A stretch of DNA of 64,000 bases from Ureibacillus endophyticus (GTDB lineage Bacteria > Bacillota > Bacilli > Bacillales_A > Planococcaceae): NCBI RefSeq assembly GCF_003628435.1, contig NZ_RBZN01000014.1:1-64000 (forward strand). Direction: 5' to 3'. A program made the position numbers and the translations under genes. Position 1 is the first letter of the stretch; every line of letters starts with the position of its first letter. Shown here in pieces: positions 1 to 9,945 of this stretch. The notes under the pieces are model-generated. The model was given only the letters and a program-made list of their open reading frames with translations, had not been told where the DNA came from and made no database searches.

Positions 1-117
1 ATCATATGTGGATTAAACCCCTGAACTATAGCTAACTTGATATCACTAGTAAATTTAGTCATAAAAAAACTACACCTCCAATTGTTAGATTGTGTCTAAC
101 AATTGGGGTGCAGTTCA
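1..117. mobile_element. Putative right end of an IS3-type insertion sequence (partial)
   Basis: A long hairpin (arms 73-89 and 95-110) ends in GGGGTGCAGTTCA at 117. IS3-family (IS150-group) elements often end in a similar TGCAGTTCA-type terminus closing with CA. Bases 1-60 have no long open frame, so no transposase can be shown here; any coding part would lie left of the window. The hairpin has its A/T tract on the 5' side, so it is not a + strand terminator. An ordinary intergenic hairpin is the alternative. Confidence 0.35.
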
Positions 118-242
118 GAATCCATGCTTTTTTTAAAATAACAATAATAAAATATGTTTAAAATTTTTTTGTATCAAATGAAACTAAAGTAGAAGTGAAT
201 CGTATATGTATTATACAAAAAGTGACGAAAGGCTGAAGCGTT

Positions 243-548
243 ATGGATAATAAATGGGCCAAAGTAATTGTACATGCAAGTGCTTTTTTTGCTCCGGTGT
301 TAGTACCAATTTTATTTTTATTATTAAGTTCTGAGGAAGAAGTAAAACGGATTTCTATTCAAGCTTTACTATTCCAAGGTGTTATGTGGGTGTTAATTTT
401 TATTTCATCCCTACTAAGCTTTGTATTAATCGGTATACCATTCTTAATTATCTTTGGTATTATGACAATCGTTGTACCAATCATTGGGATTGTAAATGCT
501 CTTAATGAAACAAGTTGGAATTACCCAATTGTTGGACGATGGGTATAA
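243..548 (+). CDS. DUF4870-type small membrane protein
   Basis: A 101-residue protein with three hydrophobic stretches (about residues 8-28, 43-64 and 66-90) joined by a short acidic loop (SSEEEVKR, about 29-36). The composition and the pattern 'loop with RISIQALLFQ, then two helices, then a short C-terminal NALN...PIVGRW tail' match the DUF4870/Tic20-like family, whose function is unknown. It begins at an ATG with a weak AAAGG-type ribosome site and is followed by its own terminator, so it is a single-gene unit, separate from the ctsR operon. It sits next to a possible IS end. Function is not inferred. Confidence 0.75.
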   Translation: MDNKWAKVIVHASAFFAPVLVPILFLLLSSEEEVKRISIQALLFQGVMWVLIFISSLLSFVLIGIPFLIIFGIMTIVVPIIGIVNALNETSWNYPIVGRWV

Positions 549-606
549 GTTTTTTGGTAAAACATAGCAAATATAGGTTATTTACAGCAAAATAGGGGAA
601 TACTAC

Positions 607-644
607 ATCGACATAGCTGGTTAATACAGCATGTCGATTTTTTT
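607..644 (+). terminator. Rho-independent terminator after the DUF4870 gene
   Basis: Stem ATCGACATAGCTG / CAGCATGTCGAT with one bulge, then seven T. It ends the upstream single-gene unit before the ctsR promoter. Confidence 0.85.
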
Positions 645-732
645 ATACCTGTATTCCTCTCATATACATATATAAAGGAAAGAAACTTTATGAAACGTCA
701 AATAAAATTAAAAATTATAGTGGGCGTTTTGA

Positions 733-780
733 TTGCATTTTGGTTTTCCTGTTTATATAATATAGTCAAAGATAGTCAAA
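733..780 (+). promoter_or_regulatory. SigA promoter with CtsR operator for the ctsR operon
   Basis: A -35 TTGCAT (733-738) and -10 TATAAT (756-761) are 17 bases apart. Directly downstream is the tandem heptad AGTCAAA-GAT-AGTCAAA (764-780), an exact match to the CtsR operator consensus (direct repeat of RGTCAAA with a 3-base spacer). Its place over the start site fits repression by CtsR at normal temperature and autoregulation of ctsR-mcsA-mcsB-clpC. Confidence 0.93.
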
Positions 781-809
781 GTCAGTATTAAGTGAGGTGA
801 GGTATAAAA

Positions 810-1274
810 ATGAGAAATATATCTGACATCATTGAAGGGTATTTAAAGCAAGTTATCGAATTAGGTGGTCAAGGACTTATTGAAATAAAACGAAGTGAAC
901 TGGCAGATAAGTTTCAATGTGTACCTTCACAAATAAATTATGTCATTAATACAAGATTTACGGCTGAACGAGGTTATTTAGTTGAAAGTAAACGCGGAGG
1001 CGGTGGCTATATTCGGATATTACGTGTAAAAACGAATTCGAAAATCGATTTACTTGAAGATATGATAAGTCAAATTGAAAAAGGTGCAACTCAATCGATG
1101 GCTGAAGATATTATTTATCGGCTAATCGATGAAGAGGTGATAACGAAACGGGAAGCAAAATTAATGTTAGCTGCTGTGGATAGGTCAACTCTTAGATTGC
1201 ATTTGCCTGCGAGAGATGAACTGAGGTCGAACATTCTAAAAGCAATGTTAACGACTTTAAAATATGATAAGTAA
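810..1274 (+). CDS. ctsR: CtsR, class III heat-shock repressor
   Basis: A 154-residue repressor of clp genes. The N-terminal winged helix-turn-helix (about 1-70) ends in the wing RGGGGY at 62-67; in the family this glycine loop senses temperature, and the preceding arginine contacts DNA and is a McsB phosphorylation target. The C-terminal helical domain dimerises and is recognised by McsB. First gene of ctsR-mcsA-mcsB-clpC, with a strong GAGGTGAGG ribosome site and an exact CtsR box upstream, so it represses itself. Length is normal for the family. Confidence 0.97.
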   Translation: MRNISDIIEGYLKQVIELGGQGLIEIKRSELADKFQCVPSQINYVINTRFTAERGYLVESKRGGGGYIRILRVKTNSKIDLLEDMISQIEKGATQSMAEDIIYRLIDEEVITKREAKLMLAAVDRSTLRLHLPARDELRSNILKAMLTTLKYDK

Positions 1275-1342
1275 AGTTAGTTAAATCTTCTCGACTCTTC
1301 AAGTTTTAAAAACAATATAATCTTAAAAAGAGGTGATTGGTC

Positions 1343-1894
1343 ATGATTTGTGAGCACTGTCAAGAACGTCAGGCATCAGTCACGGTAACACAAGTAATTA
1401 ATGGCCAAAAAAGTGAACGACATTATTGTGAAGTATGTGCGAAACAATTTCACCCTTTCAACATCGACTTTCATAAAGAAGATCAAATACCAATCCATCA
1501 ACTAGTGGCCAATTTATTTGGTTTACCAGTTTGGAATAATACTCAAGAGAAAACTCAAACGACAACTCAGAAGGTATCCCAATGTCCGAAATGTGGTTTT
1601 ACTTTCAGACACTTTTTGAATGAGGGTAAACTTGGATGTTCTCAATGTTATGAAACCTTTAGTAAACAACTTCCACAAGTTCTTACTAAAATTCAAGCAG
1701 GCACTAAGCATAGTGGTAAAGCACCTGGAAAACCATCGAATGATCATACTTGGATTAAAAAACAAATCGAGACTACTCGAGAGCAATTGCAAACTGCAAT
1801 TATGGAGGAACGATTTGAAGATGCTGCAGAGCTGCGGGACGAAATAAAAGATTTGGAACGTAAGCTGGAACATGGGGGTGTTGATACACCATGA
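1343..1894 (+). CDS. mcsA: McsA, zinc-finger activator of the McsB arginine kinase
   Basis: 183 residues from ATG 1343, chosen because AGGTG (1331-1335) is well spaced and the family begins MIC; a TTG six bases upstream lacks support. Four CxxC pairs are visible at C3/C6, C29/C32, C81/C84 and C99/C102, giving two zinc modules, followed by a UvrB/UvrC-like UVR helix pair near residues 145-180. McsA activates McsB and links it to ClpC. Its stop overlaps the mcsB start by four bases (ATGA), so the two are translationally coupled. Confidence 0.95.
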   Translation: MICEHCQERQASVTVTQVINGQKSERHYCEVCAKQFHPFNIDFHKEDQIPIHQLVANLFGLPVWNNTQEKTQTTTQKVSQCPKCGFTFRHFLNEGKLGCSQCYETFSKQLPQVLTKIQAGTKHSGKAPGKPSNDHTWIKKQIETTREQLQTAIMEERFEDAAELRDEIKDLERKLEHGGVDTP

Positions 1895-2991
1895 ATCTAG
1901 AACATTTTCTAAAAAGTGAGGCGCCAGGATGGATGGATGGCAAAGGTCTTGATGGAGATATTGTTTTAAGTACTCGCATAAGATTAGCCAGAAATTTAGA
2001 TGGCTACCGATTCCCATTAAGTTTTTCAGAACAAGAAGCAAAACAAGTAGATGAAGTGGTAACACAGGCACTATTAAACATAAATAAAGATAAGCGGATT
2101 TTTTCTCATTTTACTATACAGGAAATGCCCGCGTTACAAAGGCAAGTATTAGTTGAAAAACATTTAATTAGCCCATTACTTGCTAAGAAGGAAAAACATG
2201 CATCGGTTTTACTTTCGGAAGATGAAACAATGAGCGTAATGGTCAATGAAGAAGATCACTTACGTATTCAATGTATTTTACCGGGGCTTCAACTTTCAGA
2301 AACCTATACTTTAGCAAATCAACTCGATGGTCAATTAGAAAAGCATTTACCATATGCCTTTAATGAAAGTTTTGGTTATTTAACAAGTTGTCCTACAAAT
2401 GTAGGAACGGGACTACGAGCTTCAGTAATGATGCACTTACCAGCTCTTACTATGTCCAAACAAATTAAAGCGGTGACGCAAATGTTAGCCCGATTTGGCA
2501 TGGTTGTAAGAGGTATTTATGGTGAGGGTAGCGAAAATATAGGTAACATATATCAAATTTCCAATCAGGTTACTTTAGGGAAATCTGAAGAGGAGATTAT
2601 CGAGGATTTACAAAACGTGGTCGTTCAAATCATTCAAAATGAAAGAGGAGCACGACAATCCTTACTTAAAAATTCTCGGATTGTGTTAGAAGATCGTTTC
2701 AACCGCTCATTAGGAACTCTGCGATATGCGAGGATAATGACGAGTGAAGAAGCGGCATCTTGTTTATCAAATGTTCGACTTGGTGTTGATTTGGGCATCA
2801 TTAAAGATGTTCCATTGAATATATTGAATGAATGCATGATTTTAATTCAACCAGGTTTTGTGCAACAGTATGCAGGTACAACTTTACAACCAACTGAGCG
2901 CGACATCTTTAGAGCAAAATTATTACGCGAAAAACTCAATTTAAATAGTCAAAACTCATTGGAAAAAGGAGAGGAAAGATATGATGTTTAA
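1891..2991 (+). CDS. mcsB: McsB, protein arginine kinase
   Basis: A 366-residue member of the phosphagen (guanidino) kinase family that phosphorylates arginines on proteins, marking them for ClpC-ClpP and inactivating Cts[10 protein letters not shown] (27-35) binds nucleotide phosphates, and CPTNVGTG (167-174) holds the catalytic cysteine; the IYGEGSEN segment (about 210-217) follows. Overlaps mcsA by 4 bp and clpC by 11 bp. Length is typical and nothing is missing. Confidence 0.97.
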   Translation: MNLEHFLKSEAPGWMDGKGLDGDIVLSTRIRLARNLDGYRFPLSFSEQEAKQVDEVVTQALLNINKDKRIFSHFTIQEMPALQRQVLVEKHLISPLLAKKEKHASVLLSEDETMSVMVNEEDHLRIQCILPGLQLSETYTLANQLDGQLEKHLPYAFNESFGYLTSCPTNVGTGLRASVMMHLPALTMSKQIKAVTQMLARFGMVVRGIYGEGSENIGNIYQISNQVTLGKSEEEIIEDLQNVVVQIIQNERGARQSLLKNSRIVLEDRFNRSLGTLRYARIMTSEEAASCLSNVRLGVDLGIIKDVPLNILNECMILIQPGFVQQYAGTTLQPTERDIFRAKLLREKLNLNSQNSLEKGEERYDV

Positions 2992-5422
2992 CCGATTTAC
3001 TCAAAGAGCACAAAAAGTGTTGCAACTAGCTCAAGAAGAAGCGATTCGTTGGAAACACGAATCAATAGGTACAGAGCACATTTTACTTGGTTTGATTCGT
3101 GAAGGTGGCGGAATTGCTGCAAAAGCATTAGAAGCAATTGATGTAAGTCCGCAAATTATTGAATCTGGCATAGAGGAACTAGTGGGTAAAGGACAAAAAG
3201 ATGTAGGTCCAATCGTGCATTATACACCAAGAGCAAAAAAAGTTATTGAATTGTCTGTTGATGAATCAAGAAAGCTTGGTCATGCATATATCGGAACAGA
3301 GCATATTTTACTTGCCCTTATCCGTGAAGGTGAAGGTGTAGCTGCTCGTGTATTAGCAAATGCAGGAGTAAGTTTAAATAAAGCACGTCAACAAGTGTTG
3401 TTATTGTTAGGTAATAACGATGCTGCTCAAAGTTCAGCAAATCCAACACAATCTGTTAATACACCAACTTTAGATGGATTAGCTCGTGACTTAACTGCAA
3501 TTGCTCGTGAAGGTTCTCTTGATCCGGTAATCGGTCGTAGCAAAGAAATTACACGTGTTATCGAAGTGTTATCTCGTCGTACGAAAAACAACCCTGTATT
3601 AATTGGTGAACCAGGTGTTGGTAAAACGGCAATTGCTGAAGGCTTAGCACAACAAATCGTAAACAATGAAGTACCTGAAACATTACGTGATAAACGTGTA
3701 ATGACTTTAGATATGGGTACAGTTGTTGCAGGAACTAAATACCGTGGTGAGTTTGAAGACCGTCTGAAAAAAGTTATGGATGAAATTCGCCAAGCAGGTA
3801 ACGTTATTCTTTTCATTGACGAGCTTCACACATTAATTGGTGCTGGTGGTGCAGAAGGTGCAATTGATGCATCCAACATCTTAAAACCTTCATTAGCTCG
3901 TGGTGAATTACAATGTATCGGTGCAACTACCCTAGACGAATACCGTAAATACATTGAGAAAGACGCTGCCCTAGAGCGTCGTTTCCAACCAATTCAAGTA
4001 GATGAGCCTACTGTTGAAGAAACAATACAAATTATCAATGGATTGCGCGATCGCTATGAAGCACATCACCGAGTAAAAATTACGGATGAAGCGGTTGAAG
4101 CAGCTGCTAAATTATCAGACCGTTACATTTCAGATCGTTTCTTACCAGATAAAGCAATTGACTTAATTGATGAAGCGGGTTCAAAAGTACGCTTACGTTC
4201 ATTCACGGTTCCACCAAACTTAAAAGCGTTAGAAGATAAATTAGAAGGTGTTCGTTCTGAGAAAAATGCCGCTGTATCTTCTCAAGAGTTTGAAAAAGCA
4301 GCAGCATTACGAGATACAGAACAAAAAATTAAAGATGAACTAGAACAAACAAAGAAAACTTGGAAAGAAAAACAAGGTAAAGAAGAATCGAAAGTAACAG
4401 TGGATGATATTGCACAAGTTGTTTCGATGTGGACTGGAATCCCTGTATCAAAAATTGCACAAGAAGAATCTGCAAAACTTCTTAACCTTGAAGAAGAGTT
4501 ACACAAACGAGTGGTTGGTCAAGGTGAAGCAGTAGAAGCAATTTCTCGTGCAATCCGCCGCGCTCGTGCAGGCTTAAAAGATCCTAAACGTCCAATCGGT
4601 TCATTCATCTTCCTTGGTCCTACAGGTGTAGGTAAAACTGAGCTAGCTCGTGCCCTTGCAGAAGTAATGTTTGGCGATGAGGATGCGATGATCCGTATTG
4701 ATATGTCAGAATATATGGAGAAACATTCGACTTCTCGTTTAGTTGGTTCACCTCCAGGATATGTTGGATTCGATGAAGGTGGTCAATTAACAGAAAAAGT
4801 TCGTCGTAAGCCATATTCAGTTGTGCTATTTGACGAAATTGAAAAAGCACATCCGGACGTATTCAATATTTTACTTCAAGTATTAGATGACGGTCGTTTA
4901 ACTGACTCAAAAGGTCGAAAAGTAGACTTCCGTAACACGGTGGTTATTATGACATCTAACGTCGGTGCCGATGCATTGAAATACCGTAAGAGCCTAGGTT
5001 TCGGTACGGGCGATGATAAGAGCAAATATAAAGATATGAAAGGCACAATGCTAGAAGAATTGAAAAAAGCATTCCGTCCTGAATTCTTAAACCGTATTGA
5101 TGATATGATTGTGTTCCACTCTTTAGAAAAAGAAGAGTTAAAACAAATTATCTCATTAATGGCTAACTCTTTAACTGCTCGCTTAAAAGAAAACCATATC
5201 GAGTTAGAATTAACAGATGCAGCATTAGAGAAAATCTCTGAAGAAGGCTATGATCCACAATATGGAGCACGTCCATTACGTCGTTCATTACAAAAACATG
5301 TGGAAGACCGCTTATCTGAAGAACTACTAAAAGGAACAGTTTCTCCAGGAGACCATGTGGTATTCGATTATGTTGATGGCGAGTTCGTAGTAAAATCTAA
5401 AAATGCTGTAGCTTCAAAATAA
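2981..5422 (+). CDS. clpC: ClpC, AAA+ unfoldase of the Clp protease
   Basis: 813 residues. Two Clp-N repeats (about 1-145) bind adaptors, then AAA1 with Walker A GEPGVGKT (209-216), a UVR/coiled-coil M domain (about 415-465), AAA2 with Walker A GPTGVGKT (546-553) and sensor-2 [10 protein letters not shown] near the C-terminus. Unfolds substrates for ClpP and, with McsA/McsB, degrades arginine-phosphorylated proteins. Starts [10 protein letters not shown] like B. subtilis ClpC. Last gene of the CtsR operon; a terminator follows. Confidence 0.98.
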   Translation: MMFNRFTQRAQKVLQLAQEEAIRWKHESIGTEHILLGLIREGGGIAAKALEAIDVSPQIIESGIEELVGKGQKDVGPIVHYTPRAKKVIELSVDESRKLGHAYIGTEHILLALIREGEGVAARVLANAGVSLNKARQQVLLLLGNNDAAQSSANPTQSVNTPTLDGLARDLTAIAREGSLDPVIGRSKEITRVIEVLSRRTKNNPVLIGEPGVGKTAIAEGLAQQIVNNEVPETLRDKRVMTLDMGTVVAGTKYRGEFEDRLKKVMDEIRQAGNVILFIDELHTLIGAGGAEGAIDASNILKPSLARGELQCIGATTLDEYRKYIEKDAALERRFQPIQVDEPTVEETIQIINGLRDRYEAHHRVKITDEAVEAAAKLSDRYISDRFLPDKAIDLIDEAGSKVRLRSFTVPPNLKALEDKLEGVRSEKNAAVSSQEFEKAAALRDTEQKIKDELEQTKKTWKEKQGKEESKVTVDDIAQVVSMWTGIPVSKIAQEESAKLLNLEEELHKRVVGQGEAVEAISRAIRRARAGLKDPKRPIGSFIFLGPTGVGKTELARALAEVMFGDEDAMIRIDMSEYMEKHSTSRLVGSPPGYVGFDEGGQLTEKVRRKPYSVVLFDEIEKAHPDVFNILLQVLDDGRLTDSKGRKVDFRNTVVIMTSNVGADALKYRKSLGFGTGDDKSKYKDMKGTMLEELKKAFRPEFLNRIDDMIVFHSLEKEELKQIISLMANSLTARLKENHIELELTDAALEKISEEGYDPQYGARPLRRSLQKHVEDRLSEELLKGTVSPGDHVVFDYVDGEFVVKSKNAVASK

Positions 5423-5472
5423 CAAAATGTAACGGCATTCGTCATAAAATGATGTCCGAAGTAGTCGAAAAA

Positions 5473-5488
5473 TGTTTCATGTGAAACA
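5473..5488. promoter_or_regulatory. parS-like chromosome-partition site (one mismatch)
   Basis: TGTTTCATGTGAAACA differs from the parS consensus TGTTNCACGTGAAACA at only one position, in the central CG. The 7-base arms TGTTTCA/TGAAACA are intact. parS sites cluster near the origin in Bacillales, where this gene order also lies. The non-consensus centre could weaken ParB/Spo0J binding. Confidence 0.45.
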
Positions 5489-5495
5489 TGTCAAA

Positions 5496-5535
5496 AAAGC
5501 GTGAAAATGTTAAATTAGACATTTTCACGCTTTTT
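5496..5535 (+). terminator. Rho-independent terminator of the ctsR-clpC operon
   Basis: Perfect 15-bp stem AAAGCGTGAAAATGT / ACATTTTCACGCTTT with an 8-base loop and a T tract. Confidence 0.92.
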
Positions 5536-5748
5536 CTCTTTGTTTTAACAGGCTAATAAGGTTTAGAGTATTTCCAAATTTTCATAATGACGGATTTTGA
5601 TAGCGAGGATTGTTGAGTTTTATGTTTTAATGTTGATTTTAGGAACTCTCAGTCGTTTTAAGGGTTGAGGATATATTTCTTATCATGTGCTCTTTGGTAT
5701 GTTCTCTTGTACAATAAATTTACTAGAAAGAATTTAAAGGAGAATTTC

Positions 5749-7125
5749 ATGGCAAAGAAAAAAACAAAATTCTGTTGTAATTCTTGTGGATACGAATCGC
5801 CGAAATGGATGGGGCGCTGTCCAGGGTGTGGTGAATGGAATACGTTTGTAGAAGAAATAGAAGTGGTAACAAAAGGCCCTCGAGGTGCATTCCAGCATTC
5901 CAATAGTGTTAGTCAAAAAGCAACTCCTATTATTCATGTCGAAACACAAGAAGAGCCACGTGTTCTTACAGAAATGTCCGAACTAAATCGAGTATTAGGT
6001 GGGGGGATAGTGCCAGGTTCTCTCGTATTAATTGGAGGGGATCCGGGTATTGGAAAGTCCACATTGCTAATGCAAGTATCTGCATTACTCTCTAATAGAA
6101 ATCATCGTGTATTGTACATATCTGGTGAAGAGTCGATGCGTCAAACGAAACTTCGTGCATCGCGACTTGGTGTGCAGTCACCCGAGTTATATATTTACTC
6201 TGAAACGAATTTAGAATTAATTCATAAAACGATTGAAGAAGTTGGACCGAAATTTGTTATTGTCGATTCAATTCAAACAATCCATCACCCTGAGGTAACT
6301 AGTGCACCTGGTAGTGTATCACAAGTAAGAGAGTGTACAGCAGAACTTATGCGAATAGCCAAAACAAAAGGTATTGCTATCTTTTTAGTAGGTCACGTTA
6401 CGAAAGAAGGCCAAATCGCTGGACCTAGATTACTAGAACATATGGTTGATACCGTTCTTTATTTTGAAGGTGAACGTCATCATACGTACCGTATATTACG
6501 TAGTCAGAAAAATCGCTTTGGTTCCACAAATGAAATTGCCATCTTTGAGATGATTCATTCAGGATTAAAAGAAGTGTTAAATCCATCTGAGTTGTTTTTG
6601 GAGGAAAGGTCCCATGATGCAGCAGGCTCAACAATTGTAGCATCTATGGAAGGGACTCGACCGATTTTAGTTGAAATTCAATCATTAGTTACTCCGACCA
6701 GCTTTAATTATCCAAAACGAATGGCAACGGGTGTAGACCAAAACCGCGTACAATTATTAATGGCTGTACTAGAAAAACGAATGGGTATGCTGTTGCAAGC
6801 GCAAGATGCCTATATAAAAGTGGCGGGTGGAGTAAAATTAGACGAACCTGCTATCGATTTAGCTGTTTTAACGTCTATAGTATCGAGTTATAAAGATCAA
6901 CCTGTAAAAGGGACAGATTGCTTTGTAGGTGAAGTTGGACTAACTGGAGAAGTACGCCGTGTTTCAAGAATTGAACAACGCGTTCAAGAAGCTGCAAGAC
7001 TTGGATTTAAACGAATTTTTATTCCCGCATCAAACCTAGGTGGATGGGATTATCCAGAGGACATTCAAATCATCGGTTGTGAAACCATAAATGAAGCATT
7101 GAGAGCATGCTTTAACGATTTATAA
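5749..7125 (+). CDS. radA: RadA, DNA recombination/branch-migration ATPase
   Basis: 458 residues from ATG 5749, which follows AAGGAG; a frame reaching back to 5665 lacks a ribosome site and does not match the family N-terminus. Zinc finger C10xxC13...C24xxC27, RecA-like core with Walker [11 protein letters not shown] (96-105), the RadA-specific KNRFG motif (254-258) and a C-terminal Lon-like domain. Promotes branch migration in recombinational repair. In B. subtilis disA follows; here it does not. Confidence 0.96.
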   Translation: MAKKKTKFCCNSCGYESPKWMGRCPGCGEWNTFVEEIEVVTKGPRGAFQHSNSVSQKATPIIHVETQEEPRVLTEMSELNRVLGGGIVPGSLVLIGGDPGIGKSTLLMQVSALLSNRNHRVLYISGEESMRQTKLRASRLGVQSPELYIYSETNLELIHKTIEEVGPKFVIVDSIQTIHHPEVTSAPGSVSQVRECTAELMRIAKTKGIAIFLVGHVTKEGQIAGPRLLEHMVDTVLYFEGERHHTYRILRSQKNRFGSTNEIAIFEMIHSGLKEVLNPSELFLEERSHDAAGSTIVASMEGTRPILVEIQSLVTPTSFNYPKRMATGVDQNRVQLLMAVLEKRMGMLLQAQDAYIKVAGGVKLDEPAIDLAVLTSIVSSYKDQPVKGTDCFVGEVGLTGEVRRVSRIEQRVQEAARLGFKRIFIPASNLGGWDYPEDIQIIGCETINEALRACFNDL

Positions 7126-7138
7126 TATTTCATTTAGA

Positions 7139-7178
7139 GCTCATATAAACTTTTTATTATATGGGCATTTTTCTTTTT
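7139..7178 (+). terminator. Terminator after radA
   Basis: Stem GCTCATATAA / TTATATGGGC (one G-U pair) followed by the T-rich ATTTTTCTTTTT. Separates radA from yacL. Confidence 0.7.
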
Positions 7179-7268
7179 AATTATGGGTAAAAATAAAACA
7201 TAAGTTGTTATATAGACTTATGTAAAATGGGGAGCTAGTACTGTTTATTAAATTATGGAGATGTAATT

Positions 7269-7298
7269 TAGGCAAACTAGTTTCGAACACTGTATAAT
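7269..7298 (+). promoter_or_regulatory. Candidate SigA promoter for yacL
   Basis: TAGGCA and an extended TGTATAAT -10 (TATAAT 7293-7298) with an 18-base spacer, about 25 bases before the yacL ribosome site. The -35 is weak. Confidence 0.45.
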
Positions 7299-7327
7299 TA
7301 ACATAAGAAGGAAAAGGAGGTGGAAAT

Positions 7328-8425
7328 ATGCTAAAAAGAGTGATTCAAATTGCATTTTTATTTATCGGAGGAGCGTTAGGTTTTGTCTTTTTACCGCCAT
7401 TATACGAATTTATTAATTTATCATCTAATCCATGGCTTAACAATCCATATGTTTCGGTAGCATTAGGTGCAATCTTATTATTCCTTTTATCATTTTCATT
7501 GTCGGACTATTTTGTGAAGTTGATTGTTTGGATGGAAGGCGTTTTAGTTAAAATTCCTGCAGCCGATCTAATCTTTGGTACACTTGGATTAATTATTGGT
7601 TTGATTCTTGCTTACTTAATAGGTTTTGCAGTAGAGCGTATTCAGATTCCAATTGTCTCTGAAGTTATCCCAATATTATTATCTATTATTCTTGGTTATC
7701 TCGGTTTCCGAGTAGGATTCACAAAACGAGATGAATTGATTCAAATGTTTACAAAATCCGGGCCAAATGCAAAAAAGAAAGGTACGGATGTAGGCATTAT
7801 TCCTGCCAGTGAACCAAAACAATTATACAAATTGCTGGATACAAGTGTCATCATAGATGGACGAATTGCTGATATTTCGTCTACAGGTTTTATTGAGGGT
7901 GTTTTAGTTGTTCCACAGTTTGTCTTAACAGAACTTCAACATATCGCAGATTCATCCGACACCTTAAAAAGAACACGTGGACGAAGAGGCTTAGATATTT
8001 TGAAAAAACTTCAAGACGAACGTGCAACAACCGTTCAAATTTCTGAAGTTGATTTTGAAGACATCAATGAAGTAGATTTAAAATTAGTACGACTTGCAAA
8101 AAAGATGGACGCACAAATTTTAACGAATGATTTTAATTTGAATAAGGTGTGTGAATTGCATCATGTGCAAGTATTAAATATTAATGACTTAGCAAATGCT
8201 GTAAAACCTGTCGTTATACCCGGAGAAGACATGCAAGTTGTTGTGATTAAAGATGGAAAAGAACATAATCAAGGTGTCGCATATTTAGATGACGGTACAA
8301 TGATTGTTGTAGAAGGTGGCCGATCGTTTATAGGTCAATCCATTACAGTTACAGTAACAAGCGTATTACAAACTTCTGCAGGTCGAATGATTTTTGCAAA
8401 ACCAAAGGATGAACAGGTAGCTTAA
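7328..8425 (+). CDS. yacL: YacL, membrane-anchored PIN/TRAM-domain protein
   Basis: 365 residues. Four N-terminal transmembrane helices (about 5-25, 42-60, 80-102, 110-131), then a cytoplasmic PIN nuclease-like domain beginning LLDTSVIIDGRI (169-180) with conserved aspartates, and a TRAM RNA-binding domain near 295-355. Biochemical role is not established; PIN plus TRAM suggests RNA handling at the membrane. Strong AAGGAGGTGG ribosome site. Stop is immediately before ispD. Confidence 0.93.
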   Translation: MLKRVIQIAFLFIGGALGFVFLPPLYEFINLSSNPWLNNPYVSVALGAILLFLLSFSLSDYFVKLIVWMEGVLVKIPAADLIFGTLGLIIGLILAYLIGFAVERIQIPIVSEVIPILLSIILGYLGFRVGFTKRDELIQMFTKSGPNAKKKGTDVGIIPASEPKQLYKLLDTSVIIDGRIADISSTGFIEGVLVVPQFVLTELQHIADSSDTLKRTRGRRGLDILKKLQDERATTVQISEVDFEDINEVDLKLVRLAKKMDAQILTNDFNLNKVCELHHVQVLNINDLANAVKPVVIPGEDMQVVVIKDGKEHNQGVAYLDDGTMIVVEGGRSFIGQSITVTVTSVLQTSAGRMIFAKPKDEQVA

Positions 8426-8449
8426 GTGGTTGGAGTAGGATGTGACGAT

Positions 8450-9139
8450 GTGCAATATGAAGTAGTATTGCCTGCAGCAGGAAGTGGAAAACGCATGGGT
8501 GCAGGTCAAAATAAATTGTTTTTATTGCTAGCAAATAAACCGATATTAATTCATACTCTTGAAGTATTTGAACAAGATGAAAATTGTACAGGAATTTGGT
8601 TAGCAGTAAAACCTGAAGAACGGGAATTTATTCAGCAATTATTAAGGGAATATCAAATTACAAAAGTAAAGGGTTTACCTGATGGAGGCGAGGAACGACA
8701 ACATTCTGTTCACTCCTGTATCAAAGAGATGGAACAAGTAGAAATAGTCTTAGTTCATGATGCGGCAAGGCCTTTTATTACACAAAACATCATTGCTTCT
8801 CTTGTTAAGCGTGCAATTGAACAGGGTGCAGCTATTGCAGGGGTGAAAGCCAAAGACACGATGAAGAAAGTAAAGGATGGCATCATCGTTGAAACGGTGG
8901 ACCGCGAAAGTTTATGGATGATTCAAACACCACAAGCATTTCGATATGACTTACTAGCAGAAGCAGAGGATGTAGCTGAAAAAGTTGGTTTTCTAGGTAC
9001 AGATGAAGCTATGCTAGTTGAGCGACTTGGTTATCCCGTTCATATCGTAGAAGCAAGCTATGATAATTTAAAAATGACAACTAAAGAAGATTTAGTGTTG
9101 GGCGAAGCAATACTCAAAAAGCGCGGCATTAATAGTTAA
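8450..9139 (+). CDS. ispD: IspD, MEP cytidylyltransferase
   Basis: Transfers CMP from CTP to methylerythritol phosphate, step 3 of the non-mevalonate isoprenoid pathway. 229 residues from GTG 8450, which yields MQYEVVLPAAG as in family members and has AGGA upstream; GTG 8426 right after the yacL stop is an alternative adding 8 residues. Nucleotide-binding PAAGSGKRMG at 8-17 and VLVHDAARPF in the middle are visible. Normally followed directly by ispF; here an antisense SDR gene intervenes. Confidence 0.94.
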   Translation: MQYEVVLPAAGSGKRMGAGQNKLFLLLANKPILIHTLEVFEQDENCTGIWLAVKPEEREFIQQLLREYQITKVKGLPDGGEERQHSVHSCIKEMEQVEIVLVHDAARPFITQNIIASLVKRAIEQGAAIAGVKAKDTMKKVKDGIIVETVDRESLWMIQTPQAFRYDLLAEAEDVAEKVGFLGTDEAMLVERLGYPVHIVEASYDNLKMTTKEDLVLGEAILKKRGINS

Positions 9140-9161
9140 TGTTTTTAATTATTTCATTTAA

Positions 9162-9200
9162 AACACCCGAGTGGCAATGTTTGCCCTCGGGTGTTCTTTT
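9162..9200. terminator. Bidirectional terminator between ispD and the SDR gene
   Basis: Perfect 10-bp stem AACACCCGAG / CTCGGGTGTT (9162-9171, 9186-9195), with CTTTTAT on the + side and TTTTAAAT on the - side. Serves both convergent genes. Confidence 0.88.
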
Positions 9201-9945
9201 ATATTGCAGTATATCCACCATCTACTAATAGGTTGCAACCTGTTACAAATTCATTTTCGCATAAGAAGACAATTGCATGAGCAATTTCTTCTGGTTGACC
9301 AAGACGACCAACAGGATGGCGAGCAACTAATCCATCATAGAAATCACCTAAAGCTTCTTTGTTCACCATACCAGATTCTACATAACCAGGGCATACGGAA
9401 TTGATTCGTATTCCTCTACCGGAATATTCTGCAGCTAATGATTTAGTCATAAGGTTTGCAGCCCCTTTTGAAGCGTTGTATGCAAATGCACCAGCTTCAC
9501 CTACTGTTCCTAAAATTGAAGCTACGTTAACAATTGCACCACCATTACCGGCTTTCAAAAATTCTTGGATTGCATATTTACTGCCGTAGAAAATACTATC
9601 TTGGTTAACTTTAATGACACGTTGATAATCTTCATAGTCTAGTTCATGTGTAGAGGCTAATGCACCAATACCTGCATTGTTCACAATGATATCTACCTTG
9701 CCATAAGTATCAACAGCAAATTGAACAAGTGCTTGTACAGCAGATTCCTCTGCAACATTTGCTTCGAAAAATGTTACGTCTCCACCGTTTTCACGAATGG
9801 AAGCGACATGTTGCTTACCTGCTTCTGTATTAATATCTGAAAGAACCACTTTTGCACCCTTTGCTACAAATGCTTTTACAGTTGCTAATCCAATACCTGA
9901 AGATCCACCAGTAACGATAGCAACTTTATCTTTTAATTCGAACAT
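9199..9945 (-). CDS. SDR-family NAD(P)-dependent oxidoreductase
   Basis: A 248-residue classical short-chain dehydrogenase. Cofactor motif TGGSSGIG (12-19), NNAG (89-92), and the catalytic set N114, S143, Y156, K160. D37 after beta-2 (VLSDIN) favours NAD over NADP. It ends LLVDGGYTAI like FabG/glucose-dehydrogenase-type members. The substrate cannot be told from sequence. It lies antisense between ispD and ispF, with its own GGGGGAG ribosome site, and looks like a lineage insertion; base composition resembles its neighbours. Confidence 0.9.
   Translation of the reverse strand: MFELKDKVAIVTGGSSGIGLATVKAFVAKGAKVVLSDINTEAGKQHVASIRENGGDVTFFEANVAEESAVQALVQFAVDTYGKVDIIVNNAGIGALASTHELDYEDYQRVIKVNQDSIFYGSKYAIQEFLKAGNGGAIVNVASILGTVGEAGAFAYNASKGAANLMTKSLAAEYSGRGIRINSVCPGYVESGMVNKEALGDFYDGLVARHPVGRLGQPEEIAHAIVFLCENEFVTGCNLLVDGGYTAI

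Larger units (their letters stand above)
5423..5748. other. clpC-radA intergenic region
   Basis: This 326-bp gap holds a parS-like palindrome (5473-5488) and the clpC terminator (5496-5535). The remaining AT-rich stretch presumably carries the radA promoter; TACAAT near 5710-5715 could be its -10, but no good -35 is seen. No coding remnant was recognised. In B. subtilis the two genes lie close together, so the gap is wider than usual. Confidence 0.5.

Noticed and set aside
690-791. 33-residue open frame (MKRQIKLKIIV...) with an AAAGGAA ribosome-like site
   Set aside because: It overlaps the ctsR promoter and the CtsR operator; the constraint there is explained by regulatory DNA, and no family is recognised.
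1523-2071. Long - strand open frame opposite mcsA/mcsB
   Set aside because: Low-complexity leucine/phenylalanine-rich shadow of AT-rich coding sequence, without ribosome site or family.
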